Shown here in pieces: positions 1 to 6,331 of a stretch of 20,381 nt of DNA; the first letter of the stretch is position 1, and each line of letters starts with the position of its first letter. A model generated the notes under the pieces. It was not told the origin of the DNA, made no database searches, and saw only the letters and a list, made by a program, of their open reading frames with translations. This DNA comes from an uncultured Christensenella sp. (GTDB taxonomy: Bacteria > Bacillota > Clostridia > Christensenellales > UBA3700), in assembly GCA_910584035.1 (NCBI GenBank), contig CAJTZR010000023.1, positions 1 through 20,381 of the forward strand, read 5' to 3'. The translations under genes were made by a program, and so were the position numbers.

Positions 1-28
1 TATGGCACTATTGCCCGAATACATAACA

Positions 29-1255
29 TTAATCATTTTTATCCTCATTTAATTCAGTAGCATTGATATTTTTATCTATAGATAAATCAACATTATTTTC
101 TACATTCTCTGTTTCTAATTTTTCATTGATACAGCTATTCAAATCATTATCGCTAGTCTCTAAAATTGGTGGTTCAATAGCAAAAAGTCTATGAGCCTTT
201 TCAAACTTGTTTGTACGTTTTTCCAAAATTAAGTAGTCAATAAAACTTATAAACATTAAGCCATAGTAGGTAAGTATTCGCCATAATAACATACCGCTTG
301 CACCAACATCACTTGTTATACCACTTGCAATAAACACGAATATAGAGGTAAATGCAAACTCAATACCGCCACTACCACCAGGAGTAGGAATAAATACACA
401 ACCAATTATTACAAATGCAGTGCCACACATTACAAAAAACATATCGCTGTAGTTACAATTGATATTAAAAGCTTTTAAAATATAAAAAGTAATAGCATAA
501 TATACTAGCATTGTTATTGCACGAATTAAAAAACAAATTAATGTAATGCCTTTATGTTTCCATAATTCTTTAAATGCATTTTGTGTATCACTACAATATT
601 TTTTAAAAGCAGGAATTGAAGGAACAATAAATTTGTTTAAAAATTTAATTTTGCTCAAAATTGTAAGTAAATTTACTAAAAAGTCAGCAACTTTCTTAGA
701 ACAAGCAAGCAAGACTATTAAAACATAAGCTAAAATATTTACTACAAAACCTATTATAATTAAAGGTAAAAGATTGCCTACTGCTTGTAATAGTTGTGGA
801 TATATTATTGTTGATATTATAGCGAATAAATTTATAAAAGCAACATTAATCAAATAGTGCATTATTAAAATTCCAGTAGAATCTGCTGGTTTTACACCTA
901 GTCTTGAGTATGAGTAGACTTGAAAAGGTTGTCCGCCCGTTGCAAATGGAGTAATGCCATTAAAAAAATGTTCCGTATTAGCTATTAAATAAGTATCCGT
1001 CATACTAATATTACATTTTTTGATTTTAGTAAGAATACAAGTTGCGATAGGGGATAGTAAAAAATATAATAAGGTTAAACTAATTGCTACACATAAATAA
1101 GATATATTTATTTGTCTAAAAGCCTCTATTATATTTTTAGTATCAGTTGTTAAAAAAATAATTAAAAGTAAAATAAAAATGGTTATTGCTAAACCTAAAA
1201 TTATTTTGCTTATTAATTTTTTTAAACTATATTTATTTTTTTCTTGATTTATCAT
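29..1255 (-). CDS. LPG synthase/flippase-like integral membrane protein (copy A)
   Basis: Polytopic membrane protein of the lysylphosphatidylglycerol-synthase transmembrane / flippase-like family (UPF0104, COG0392 type). Members move or modify lipid-linked molecules in the cytoplasmic membrane; the substrate here cannot be read from sequence. Seen: many hydrophobic segments, the family-type central motif HFFNGITPFATGGQPFQ and the C-terminal motif PTPGGSGGIEFAF, followed by a charged, Asn/Glu-rich cytoplasmic tail of about 45 residues that copy B lacks. I chose the ATG at 1255 (408 aa, MINQEKNKYS) because it aligns with the start of copy B. The ATG 12 nt upstream lies inside a consensus promoter. 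No clear Shine-Dalgarno sequence precedes either start. It lies 53-65 nt downstream of the acetyltransferase gene on the same strand, so the two may be cotranscribed. Confidence 0.85.
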   Translation of the reverse strand: MINQEKNKYSLKKLISKIILGLAITIFILLLIIFLTTDTKNIIEAFRQINISYLCVAISLTLLYFLLSPIATCILTKIKKCNISMTDTYLIANTEHFFNGITPFATGGQPFQVYSYSRLGVKPADSTGILIMHYLINVAFINLFAIISTIIYPQLLQAVGNLLPLIIIGFVVNILAYVLIVLLACSKKVADFLVNLLTILSKIKFLNKFIVPSIPAFKKYCSDTQNAFKELWKHKGITLICFLIRAITMLVYYAITFYILKAFNINCNYSDMFFVMCGTAFVIIGCVFIPTPGGSGGIEFAFTSIFVFIASGITSDVGASGMLLWRILTYYGLMFISFIDYLILEKRTNKFEKAHRLFAIEPPILETSDNDLNSCINEKLETENVENNVDLSIDKNINATELNEDKND

Positions 1256-1284
1256 ATTATACCACATATAAAAGTAAGTGTCAA
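1256..1284 (-). promoter_or_regulatory. Consensus sigma-A promoter overlapping the start of flippase copy A
   Basis: On the minus strand TTGACA (1284-1279), a 17-nt spacer and TATAAT (1261-1256) match the housekeeping consensus perfectly. The oddity is position: the -10 box touches the ATG at 1255, so the expected transcription start (about 1249) would fall inside the coding region. Either a later start is used from this promoter, or the motif does not drive copy A as drawn. Confidence 0.55.
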
Positions 1285-1320
1285 TGTTTAAATATTGTTG
1301 GGTTTGACTAAATACTAGTT

Positions 1321-2613
1321 TTAATTTATAACTTTATTTTTTGCATAAAGGGAATTTTTTGGAACGTTGCAATTTACAATGCTATTTGGTGTAATAATAG
1401 CATTCTGCTCAATTTTAATATCACTTTCAACTTTGATAGTTTTGTATTGAGTGTATTCATAAAATCCTTGTGTTATAGACCAATTCATTATTCTTTCTTT
1501 TGCTATAAGACTATGTCCAGATGAGAATAAAATAGTGTTGTTTTCAATAATACAATTATTGTCAATATTAATATTTCCACCAATAAATACATTATTTCCA
1601 ATTGTTACATTGTCACCTATTTTGATTGTTCCTAGCATATCTACATATATGTTACTTCCAACATTTAGATTTTTTCCGTGTTCAACAAACAAGATGTCAA
1701 GTATTTCTTGTTTTCTTGCTAAAGCTGTTTCGTTTGAATTGTATTCAAAACATAAATTCCTAGTAATATTAATTAAATGTGCAAGATTTTTATCCATTGT
1801 ATTAAACGGAATACCATTAACCATATGTACAAATGCTTTTGGTACTTTTCCCTTACTTAATTGACTGACAACATCAAATTGTTTGCCATTTAAGTTTAAA
1901 GCGATTTTTTTATCAAAATTCAAACTATCATTGCAAGTTATTTTTCGTATAACTTTACTAGGTCGACCAACTGCAAGAGAGTAACATGGTATATCGTCAT
2001 AAACCATTGCTCCGCAACCAATAACCGCATTATTTCCTATTGTAACATTACCATAAATTTTTGTGCCAGCACCTATCCAACAATTACTTTCAATAGTAAT
2101 TTTGCTAAGTTTTGCTAATGTTCCGCTAGTATTTAATATATTGTCACCAATGGTAATGTTAAAAGCGAATATATTTGATTTTTTGACAATTACTAAAGAG
2201 TTGGGGGTAAAAGTAAGATTTTTATTAATAAAGCCATATCCTTTTAAATCTACAAGACCAACAACAGCTTGCAAACCTTCCTCTGCATATAGTACGAATC
2301 CGTGAATAGGGAATATCAATTTTAATATTTTTGACTTTTTTAAATAAAAATGTAAAAATTTAAATATATTAAGTTTTTTGCGAGGAGATTTGTTCTTTTG
2401 TAGCATTTCCTCATTTAGTAGAGTTGAATATTCATTACAAATATCTTTTGAACATTGTAAAAGATGTTGGTATCCATAATCATTTATATCAAAATATTCA
2501 CCAGAATACATTTTTTTTATCTCTGTTAATTCATCTTTTGTAAAACCAAAATTTTTAATCAAGTTTCTTAATTTCTTTTTAAGTTTTTTCTTTTCTCTCA
2601 AAACAGTCCTCAA
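1321..2613 (-). CDS. Tandem two-domain hexapeptide-repeat acetyltransferase
   Basis: Probable acetyl/acyl-CoA-dependent O- or N-acetyltransferase acting on a sugar, serine or envelope precursor. Two left-handed beta-helix units are visible. The first (about residues 150-225) has isoleucine-rich hexapeptides and ends in AVGRPSKVIRK, as in serine-acetyltransferase-like enzymes. The second (about 264-430) resembles the maltose/galactoside O-acetyltransferase family: an N-terminal helical part with NGIPFNTMDKNL, then hexapeptides and a candidate catalytic His in SSGHSLI. A usual single-domain enzyme is about 180-220 aa, so 430 aa fits a fusion. The start used is TTG at 2613 with no good Shine-Dalgarno; an internal ATG at residue 35 (nt 2511), preceded by AGAG, is an alternative. 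Position between two flippase-like paralogues suggests envelope glycolipid or polymer decoration (inference). Confidence 0.75.
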   Translation of the reverse strand: MRTVLREKKKLKKKLRNLIKNFGFTKDELTEIKKMYSGEYFDINDYGYQHLLQCSKDICNEYSTLLNEEMLQKNKSPRKKLNIFKFLHFYLKKSKILKLIFPIHGFVLYAEEGLQAVVGLVDLKGYGFINKNLTFTPNSLVIVKKSNIFAFNITIGDNILNTSGTLAKLSKITIESNCWIGAGTKIYGNVTIGNNAVIGCGAMVYDDIPCYSLAVGRPSKVIRKITCNDSLNFDKKIALNLNGKQFDVVSQLSKGKVPKAFVHMVNGIPFNTMDKNLAHLINITRNLCFEYNSNETALARKQEILDILFVEHGKNLNVGSNIYVDMLGTIKIGDNVTIGNNVFIGGNINIDNNCIIENNTILFSSGHSLIAKERIMNWSITQGFYEYTQYKTIKVESDIKIEQNAIITPNSIVNCNVPKNSLYAKNKVIN

Positions 2614-2655
2614 ATACCATTAATTTTAATAAAGTGGTATAATATTATTTTTAAA

Positions 2656-2689
2656 TGTTCATCAATTATATTAATTGATGAACATTTTT
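2656..2689 (+). repeat. Left 34-bp inverted repeat (IR-L)
   Basis: Exact reverse complement of 2797-2830. It starts TGTTCATCAATTA, has a central TAT, mirrors back through TAATTGATGAACA, and ends in a TTTTT tail on the inner side. Each copy is thus itself a 13-bp-arm palindrome (here the stem extends to 16 bp, 2653-2668 with 2672-2687). It lies in the presumed 5' UTR of the acetyltransferase transcript. Confidence 0.9.
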
Positions 2690-2697
2690 ATAGTTAT

Positions 2698-2726
2698 ATT
2701 ATATCAATTTTACAATATTTTGTCAA
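2698..2726 (-). promoter_or_regulatory. Consensus promoter inside the inverted repeats, facing the acetyltransferase
   Basis: Minus-strand TTGACA (2726-2721), 17-nt spacer, TATAAT (2703-2698). Predicted start of transcription is near 2691, giving a leader of about 78 nt that contains IR-L before the TTG at 2613. A weaker plus-strand candidate, TTGAAA (2727-2732) with TATACA 18 nt on, is adjacent. Confidence 0.7.
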
Positions 2727-2796
2727 TTGAAATAAGTTTTTATCGAATATTATACATTTATGCAAGTTTTATTTGAAAGATATACCAAAATATATG

Positions 2797-2830
2797 AAAA
2801 ATGTTCATCAATTAATATAATTGATGAACA
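2797..2830 (-). repeat. Right 34-bp inverted repeat (IR-R)
   Basis: Exact reverse complement of 2656-2689, including the A-tract (2797-2801) that mirrors the T-tract of the left copy. Its 13-bp palindrome (2802-2814 with 2818-2830, loop ATA) lies 35 nt before the ATG at 2866. Identity stops abruptly at both ends. Confidence 0.9.
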
Positions 2831-2865
2831 AAAAAAGATTGTATTTTTAATAAATATTTAAAAAA

Positions 2866-4005
2866 ATGAATAAAAAAGAAAAAAATCAGTATAGTTTTAA
2901 AAGCTTGTTAAGTAAAATAATTCTTGGGTTAGCAATTACGATATTTATTTTGCTTTTAATTATTTTTTTAACAACTGACACGAAAAATATAATAGAAGCA
3001 TTTAAGCAAATTAATATAGTATATTTATTTGCTGCAATTGGTTTAACAATTTTTTATTTTATTTTATCCCCAATTACAACTTGTATATTAACAAAAACAA
3101 AACAATGTGATATTAGTATGCTTGATACCTATTTAATTGCTAATACGGAACATTTTTTTAATGGCATTACTCCATTTGCAACGGGTGGACAACCTTTTCA
3201 AGTATATTCTTACTCTAGGCTTGGTGTTAAGACAGCACAATCTACTGGTATATTAATGATGAATTTTATCATTTTTATGGCAGTTACAAACTTGTTTGCT
3301 ATTTTATCTATCGCAATTTATCCGCAATTAATTGCAGCAACAGGGAACTTATTGCCAATGATAATAATAGGTTTTACTATGAATTTCCTAACATTTGGTA
3401 TAATTATCTTGTTAGCGTGTAGTAAAAAAACGGCTAATCTTTTAGTTAAATTGTTGAGCTTATTAGGTAAAATAAAATTTTTATCAAAATTTATAGAGCC
3501 AGCTATACCAAACTTTCAAAAATACTGCGAGGATACTCAATCTGCCTTTAAAAATTTATGGCAACATAAAGGGACAACATTAATTTGTTTTTTAATTAAA
3601 GCAATAACAATGTTTGTTTATTATGCAATTACATTTTATATTTTGCGTGCGTTCAATATTGAATGTAGTTATAATGATATATTTTTTGTAATTTGTGGTA
3701 CTTCGTTTGCAATTACAACTTGTGTTTTTATCCCAACTCCAGGCGGCAGTGGAGGTATCGAATTTGCGTTTACATCTATTTTTGTCTATATCGCAAGTGG
3801 TATTACCAATGATTTTGGAGCAAGCGGTATGCTTTTATGGCGTGTTTTAACTTATTATGGGCTTATGTTTATTGGCTTTATTGATTATTTAGTTTTGGAA
3901 AAGCGAACTAATAAATATCAAATTAAGCATAGGCTTTTAGCCTTAGAACCTCCAGAATTTTTCAGCAATAATAAAAACATTGATGACAAAAATCAAATCA
4001 GTTGA
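2866..4005 (+). CDS. LPG synthase/flippase-like integral membrane protein (copy B)
   Basis: A 379-aa paralogue of the protein encoded at 29-1255, in opposite orientation. The two align from the first residues (MNKKEKNQYS against MINQEKNKYS) through long identical blocks such as ITPFATGGQPFQVYSYSRLG and PTPGGSGGIEFAFTSIFV, so they are a duplication. Copy B lacks the long acidic tail of copy A. The segments that differ most lie in membrane helices in the middle of the protein, which could mean different lipid substrates (inference). It is expected in the cytoplasmic membrane. There is no visible Shine-Dalgarno before the ATG; the upstream 30 nt are nearly pure A/T. Its expression may depend on the inverted-repeat promoter region just upstream. 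Confidence 0.85.
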   Translation: MNKKEKNQYSFKSLLSKIILGLAITIFILLLIIFLTTDTKNIIEAFKQINIVYLFAAIGLTIFYFILSPITTCILTKTKQCDISMLDTYLIANTEHFFNGITPFATGGQPFQVYSYSRLGVKTAQSTGILMMNFIIFMAVTNLFAILSIAIYPQLIAATGNLLPMIIIGFTMNFLTFGIIILLACSKKTANLLVKLLSLLGKIKFLSKFIEPAIPNFQKYCEDTQSAFKNLWQHKGTTLICFLIKAITMFVYYAITFYILRAFNIECSYNDIFFVICGTSFAITTCVFIPTPGGSGGIEFAFTSIFVYIASGITNDFGASGMLLWRVLTYYGLMFIGFIDYLVLEKRTNKYQIKHRLLALEPPEFFSNNKNIDDKNQIS

Positions 4006-4098
4006 TATTGCAGTTTAAAAAAGTTTATTTTATAACCATTTTATAAATAAAAAAGCAAATTTATTAAAAAAAAGTATATTTATATTTTAACAAAATAA

Positions 4099-4123
4099 AG
4101 CCACCATATCTTATATGGTGGCT
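4099..4123 (-). terminator. Intrinsic terminator between convergent flippase B and trpB
   Basis: An 11-bp hairpin with AGCCACCATAT and its complement around a 3-nt loop. On the minus strand it is followed by a T-rich tract, so it best ends trpB; it may also stop transcription from the plus-strand flippase gene. Confidence 0.8.
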
Positions 4124-4144
4124 ATTAACAATTAATATTTACTT

Positions 4145-5371
4145 TTATTTCTTTTCTCTTGTGCCGTAGTGTTCAATTACATAGTCTAAATCTTTGTCAC
4201 CTCTGCCAGACAAGCAAACTAGTACGCTACTTTTGTTCATTTGTTTTGCTAGTCTTATTGCATAAGCTACTGCGTGGCTTGATTCAATTGCGGGGATAAT
4301 TCCCTCTAGTCTTGAAAGTTCAAAGAATGCGTCAATCGCTTCATCATCGCCCACAGTGTCGTATTTAATTCTTCCAATATCTTTTAGGAAAGCGTGTTCT
4401 GGACCGCTAGAAGGGTAGTCTAATCCGCTTGCTACAGAATAAACTGGAGCAGGCTCACCATTTGCATCTTTTAACATTATGCTATTAAAGCCGTGCATAA
4501 TACCCTCATTACCATATGTAAGGCTTGCTGCGTGGTCACCAAGTTTTGTACCTCTACCAAGAGGCTCAACACCAATAATATTTACTGGGTCATTTAAGAA
4601 CGCGGAAAACATTCCTATTGAATTACTGCCACCGCCTACACAAGCAACTACATTGTCGGGTAGTTCGCCAGTCATTTGCAAAAATTGTTCTCTTGCTTCA
4701 ATACCGACAACACTTTGGAAATCTCTTACCATAGTAGGGAATGGGTGTGGACCTAGTGCTGAACCAATGCAATAAATGCAGTCCTTATATTCCTTACTAT
4801 ATGCTGCAAAAGCTGCGTCAACTGCTTCTTTCAATGTTTGTAAGCCTTCAGTAACCTCAACAACTCTTGCACCTAGTATTTTCATTCTTGCAACATTTGG
4901 TGCTTGCTTTTTAATATCTACAGCACCCATATAAATATCACATTCCAACCCAAAATATGCAGCTGCAGTTGCAAGAGCAACGCCGTGTTGACCAGCTCCA
5001 GTTTCTGCAATAATTTTCTTTTTACCCATATATTTTGCAAGTAGAGCTTCACCCATACAATGGTTAAGTTTGTGTGCACCGCTATGGTTTAAATCCTCAC
5101 GTTTTACATAAATTTGTACATTGCCATATTTATTTGACAATCTTTCGCAATGTGATATTGGGGTAGGTCTGCCTTGGAATTCACGGCGAATACGTCTAAG
5201 TTCACCTACAAACTTTGACGATTTGCATATTGTGTAATATGCATCTGTAATTTCTTTCATTGCTTTTTTAAGGTCGTCAGGCAAATAAGCACCGCCGTAT
5301 TTTCCAAAATAACCTGCCTCGTTTGGATAATTTCTGTGATATGTATCAAAATCTATTTCGTTAAATTTCAT
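4145..5371 (-). CDS. trpB: Tryptophan synthase beta chain
   Basis: PLP enzyme that condenses indole and L-serine to L-tryptophan, normally in an alpha2-beta2 complex with TrpA. Seen: KREDLNHSGAHKLNH with the PLP-binding Lys101, AETGAGQHG with the catalytic Glu123, the phosphate-binding GGGSNS loop, and SGRGDKD near the C-terminus. The length of 408 aa is normal for TrpB1 rather than the longer TrpB2. The start is supported by GAGAGG upstream. No trpA or other trp gene adjoins it, so it may act in indole salvage or pair with a TrpA encoded elsewhere (inference). The 240-nt leader carries layered attenuation elements, consistent with control by tryptophan. The gene looks intact and is slightly richer in G+C than its neighbours. 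Confidence 0.96.
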   Translation of the reverse strand: MKFNEIDFDTYHRNYPNEAGYFGKYGGAYLPDDLKKAMKEITDAYYTICKSSKFVGELRRIRREFQGRPTPISHCERLSNKYGNVQIYVKREDLNHSGAHKLNHCMGEALLAKYMGKKKIIAETGAGQHGVALATAAAYFGLECDIYMGAVDIKKQAPNVARMKILGARVVEVTEGLQTLKEAVDAAFAAYSKEYKDCIYCIGSALGPHPFPTMVRDFQSVVGIEAREQFLQMTGELPDNVVACVGGGSNSIGMFSAFLNDPVNIIGVEPLGRGTKLGDHAASLTYGNEGIMHGFNSIMLKDANGEPAPVYSVASGLDYPSSGPEHAFLKDIGRIKYDTVGDDEAIDAFFELSRLEGIIPAIESSHAVAYAIRLAKQMNKSSVLVCLSGRGDKDLDYVIEHYGTREKK

Positions 5372-5427
5372 TTTTAAATCCTCTCTTTATATTAATTTTT
5401 ATCTGTGTTGATTTTTATAAAAGTTTG

Positions 5428-5453
5428 AAAAACCTATCAAAAATCGGTATTAA
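5428..5453 (+). repeat. 26-nt exact repeat shared with rlmD coding sequence
   Basis: Identical, same orientation, to 18365-18390. Here it lies in the trpB 5' UTR, downstream of the attenuator terminator. Since trpB is transcribed from the minus strand, its mRNA carries the perfect complement of an rlmD mRNA segment. Confidence 0.9.
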
Positions 5454-5467
5454 ATGCTACTTTAAAA

Positions 5468-5501
5468 GAAAAAACGCATACTTCCATTAGAGTTTATGCG
5501 T
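5468..5501 (-). terminator. trpB leader attenuator terminator
   Basis: Minus-strand hairpin ACGCATA/TATGCGT with a loop of about 14 nt (which can add a few pairs), followed at once by TTTTTT. It lies right after the leader-peptide stop and about 100 nt before the trpB ATG. The loop carries CTCTAAT, complementary to ATTAGAG in the upstream triplet region, so an alternative pairing could compete with it. Confidence 0.8.
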
Positions 5502-5542
5502 CAATTAATAGGGCGACACCATCGCCTAGATAAAATATACAT
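5501..5542 (-). CDS. Putative trpB leader peptide (13 aa, one Trp codon)
   Basis: ATG at 5542 opens a 14-codon frame, MYILSRRWCRPIN, ending in TGA just before the attenuator hairpin. AGGAG (5556-5552) is placed 9 nt upstream, an ideal ribosome-binding site. The Trp codon sits in the middle of a small hairpin (GGCGA/TCGCC, 5512-5526), next to Arg and Cys codons. The position and single Trp fit a ribosome-sensing leader peptide for a tryptophan gene. Only one Trp codon is present, whereas classical trp leaders usually have two or more, so the sensing role is inferred. Confidence 0.6.
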   Translation of the reverse strand: MYILSRRWCRPIN

Positions 5543-5551
5543 AATTAAAAT

Positions 5552-5579
5552 CTCCTCTAATCTAATCTAAACTATACTA
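5552..5579 (-). promoter_or_regulatory. Six TAG/GAG triplets with exact 5-nt period (TRAP-site-like)
   Basis: On the transcript strand five TAG triplets and one GAG follow each other, each separated by exactly 2 nt. The last two overlap the AGGAG ribosome-binding site of the leader peptide. TRAP (MtrB) is known to bind UAG/GAG triplets with 2-3-nt spacers, usually 9-11 of them. Six is few, so binding is a hypothesis. Confidence 0.5.
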
Positions 5580-5581
5580 TC

Positions 5582-5602
5582 CATAATGTCCCTTGCATTA
5601 TG
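5582..5602 (-). promoter_or_regulatory. 5' leader hairpin before the triplet array
   Basis: Perfect 7-bp stem CATAATG/CATTATG with a 7-nt loop, starting about 10 nt after the predicted transcription start and ending 2 nt before the first TAG triplet. A 5' stem-loop immediately before the TRAP site is also a known part of the Bacillus trp leader. Confidence 0.6.
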
Positions 5603-5617
5603 CGATTTTGTATTTTT

Positions 5618-5646
5618 ATTATAACCGCTAAAAATACGTATGTCAA
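5618..5646 (-). promoter_or_regulatory. Consensus sigma-A promoter of trpB
   Basis: Minus-strand TTGACA (5646-5641), 17-nt spacer, TATAAT (5623-5618), a perfect housekeeping consensus. The expected start of transcription is near 5611, giving a leader of about 240 nt. Confidence 0.85.
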
Positions 5647-5932
5647 TATATTTTATGCAATTTTTTAAAAAAGTTTAATAACTGGAGTAGTTTTGTCGCT
5701 AATGTTACAAAAGTTAAAAAGTATTTAATCTTTGTACATAATAGTAAAACTCGCTTCGTTTTAACGCATAAAAGATAGACAAAGTATTTTAACTGAACAA
5801 AATTGTACTAAATAGCATTAATATTATACTTTTAAAGTTTTGATTATTGAATTTGTACATATTGCTGTGGTTAAATAATACTATTGAATTCATTGTATCT
5901 ATTTACGTAATTTAGTGAAAAGCAATTAATAT
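5647..5932. other. A/T-rich intergenic stretch, no gene seen
   Basis: I see no convincing ORF or RNA gene. A weak 6-bp hairpin (TAAAAC/GTTTTA, 5745-5763) lies about 170 nt beyond the end of the ACT-domain gene and could be a poor terminator. Confidence 0.5.
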
Positions 5933-6301
5933 TTAATCAATTATATTGTAACCATTTTCTCTCAAAATGTCTAAAGCTTTTTGAAAGCTATTTTCTTTAA
6001 CAAAAACATAATCTGTATTAAAAGTTGATATTGCAAATATACTGATATTATTATTTGCTAAAATATTGCTAATTTTAGATAATATGCCAATTAAAGAAAA
6101 ATTTAAATTCCCTTGCACTCGAAAAGCTTTCCAGCCGTCCTCACGTTGTGTAACGTTGATAGGCACATTGCTTGTTAGGCATACTAAGGAATTTTCCTCC
6201 TCTGTCTTTTCTATAAAACAAAATTGCGATTGCAAATTTACAAGTGAGTAATCTACAACTTTGCAAACGGAAAAATTATAATCTAATTTTTTTAATTCCA
6301 C
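5933..6301 (-). CDS. ACT-domain protein (COG3603/ACT_7 type)
   Basis: A 122-aa protein with two ACT-like halves, of the small stand-alone ACT family related to CASTOR-type amino-acid sensors. Seen: the N-terminal block MELKKLDYNFSVCKV, the family-typical EDGWKAFRVQG (about residues 57-67) leading into NFSLIGILSKISNIL, and FAISTFNTDYVFVKE in the second half. Such proteins are thought to bind amino acids; the ligand is unknown. The start is GTG at 6301, with AAGAGG placed about 8 nt upstream. It follows ilvN by only 30 nt on the same strand, so the two are probably cotranscribed and it may sense a branched-chain amino acid (inference). The length is normal for the family. Confidence 0.85.
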   Translation of the reverse strand: MELKKLDYNFSVCKVVDYSLVNLQSQFCFIEKTEEENSLVCLTSNVPINVTQREDGWKAFRVQGNLNFSLIGILSKISNILANNNISIFAISTFNTDYVFVKENSFQKALDILRENGYNIID

Positions 6302-6331
6302 AAATGTACCTCTTAAAATTCTATAAATTAA

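Larger units (their letters stand above)
2656..2830. promoter_or_regulatory. Candidate invertible promoter switch between divergent envelope genes
   Basis: Two identical 34-bp repeats in inverted orientation bracket 107 bp containing the consensus promoter at 2698-2726. Reflection around position 2743 would place the -10 box at about 2783-2788, facing the plus-strand gene at 2866 with a leader of about 70 nt, nearly the mirror of the present arrangement. This is the layout of phase-variable promoters. An ordinary divergent promoter with duplicated palindromic operators is the competing reading. No invertase gene is in the window. Confidence 0.45.

Noticed and set aside
1256..1267. Start of flippase A at the ATG at 1267
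   Set aside because: It lies in the spacer of a perfect promoter, has no ribosome-binding site and adds residues absent from the paralogue; 1255 aligns with copy B.
2653..2687. IR-L as a simple intrinsic terminator
   Set aside because: The stem is mostly A/T and sits between a promoter and its gene; the exact inverted partner at 2797-2830 is not explained by a terminator role, although attenuation is not excluded.
5468..5611. T-box riboswitch upstream of trpB
   Set aside because: The leader lacks the AGGGTGGNACCGCG element and a specifier-loop architecture; the TGGTGTCGCC segment is part of a small hairpin in the leader ORF.
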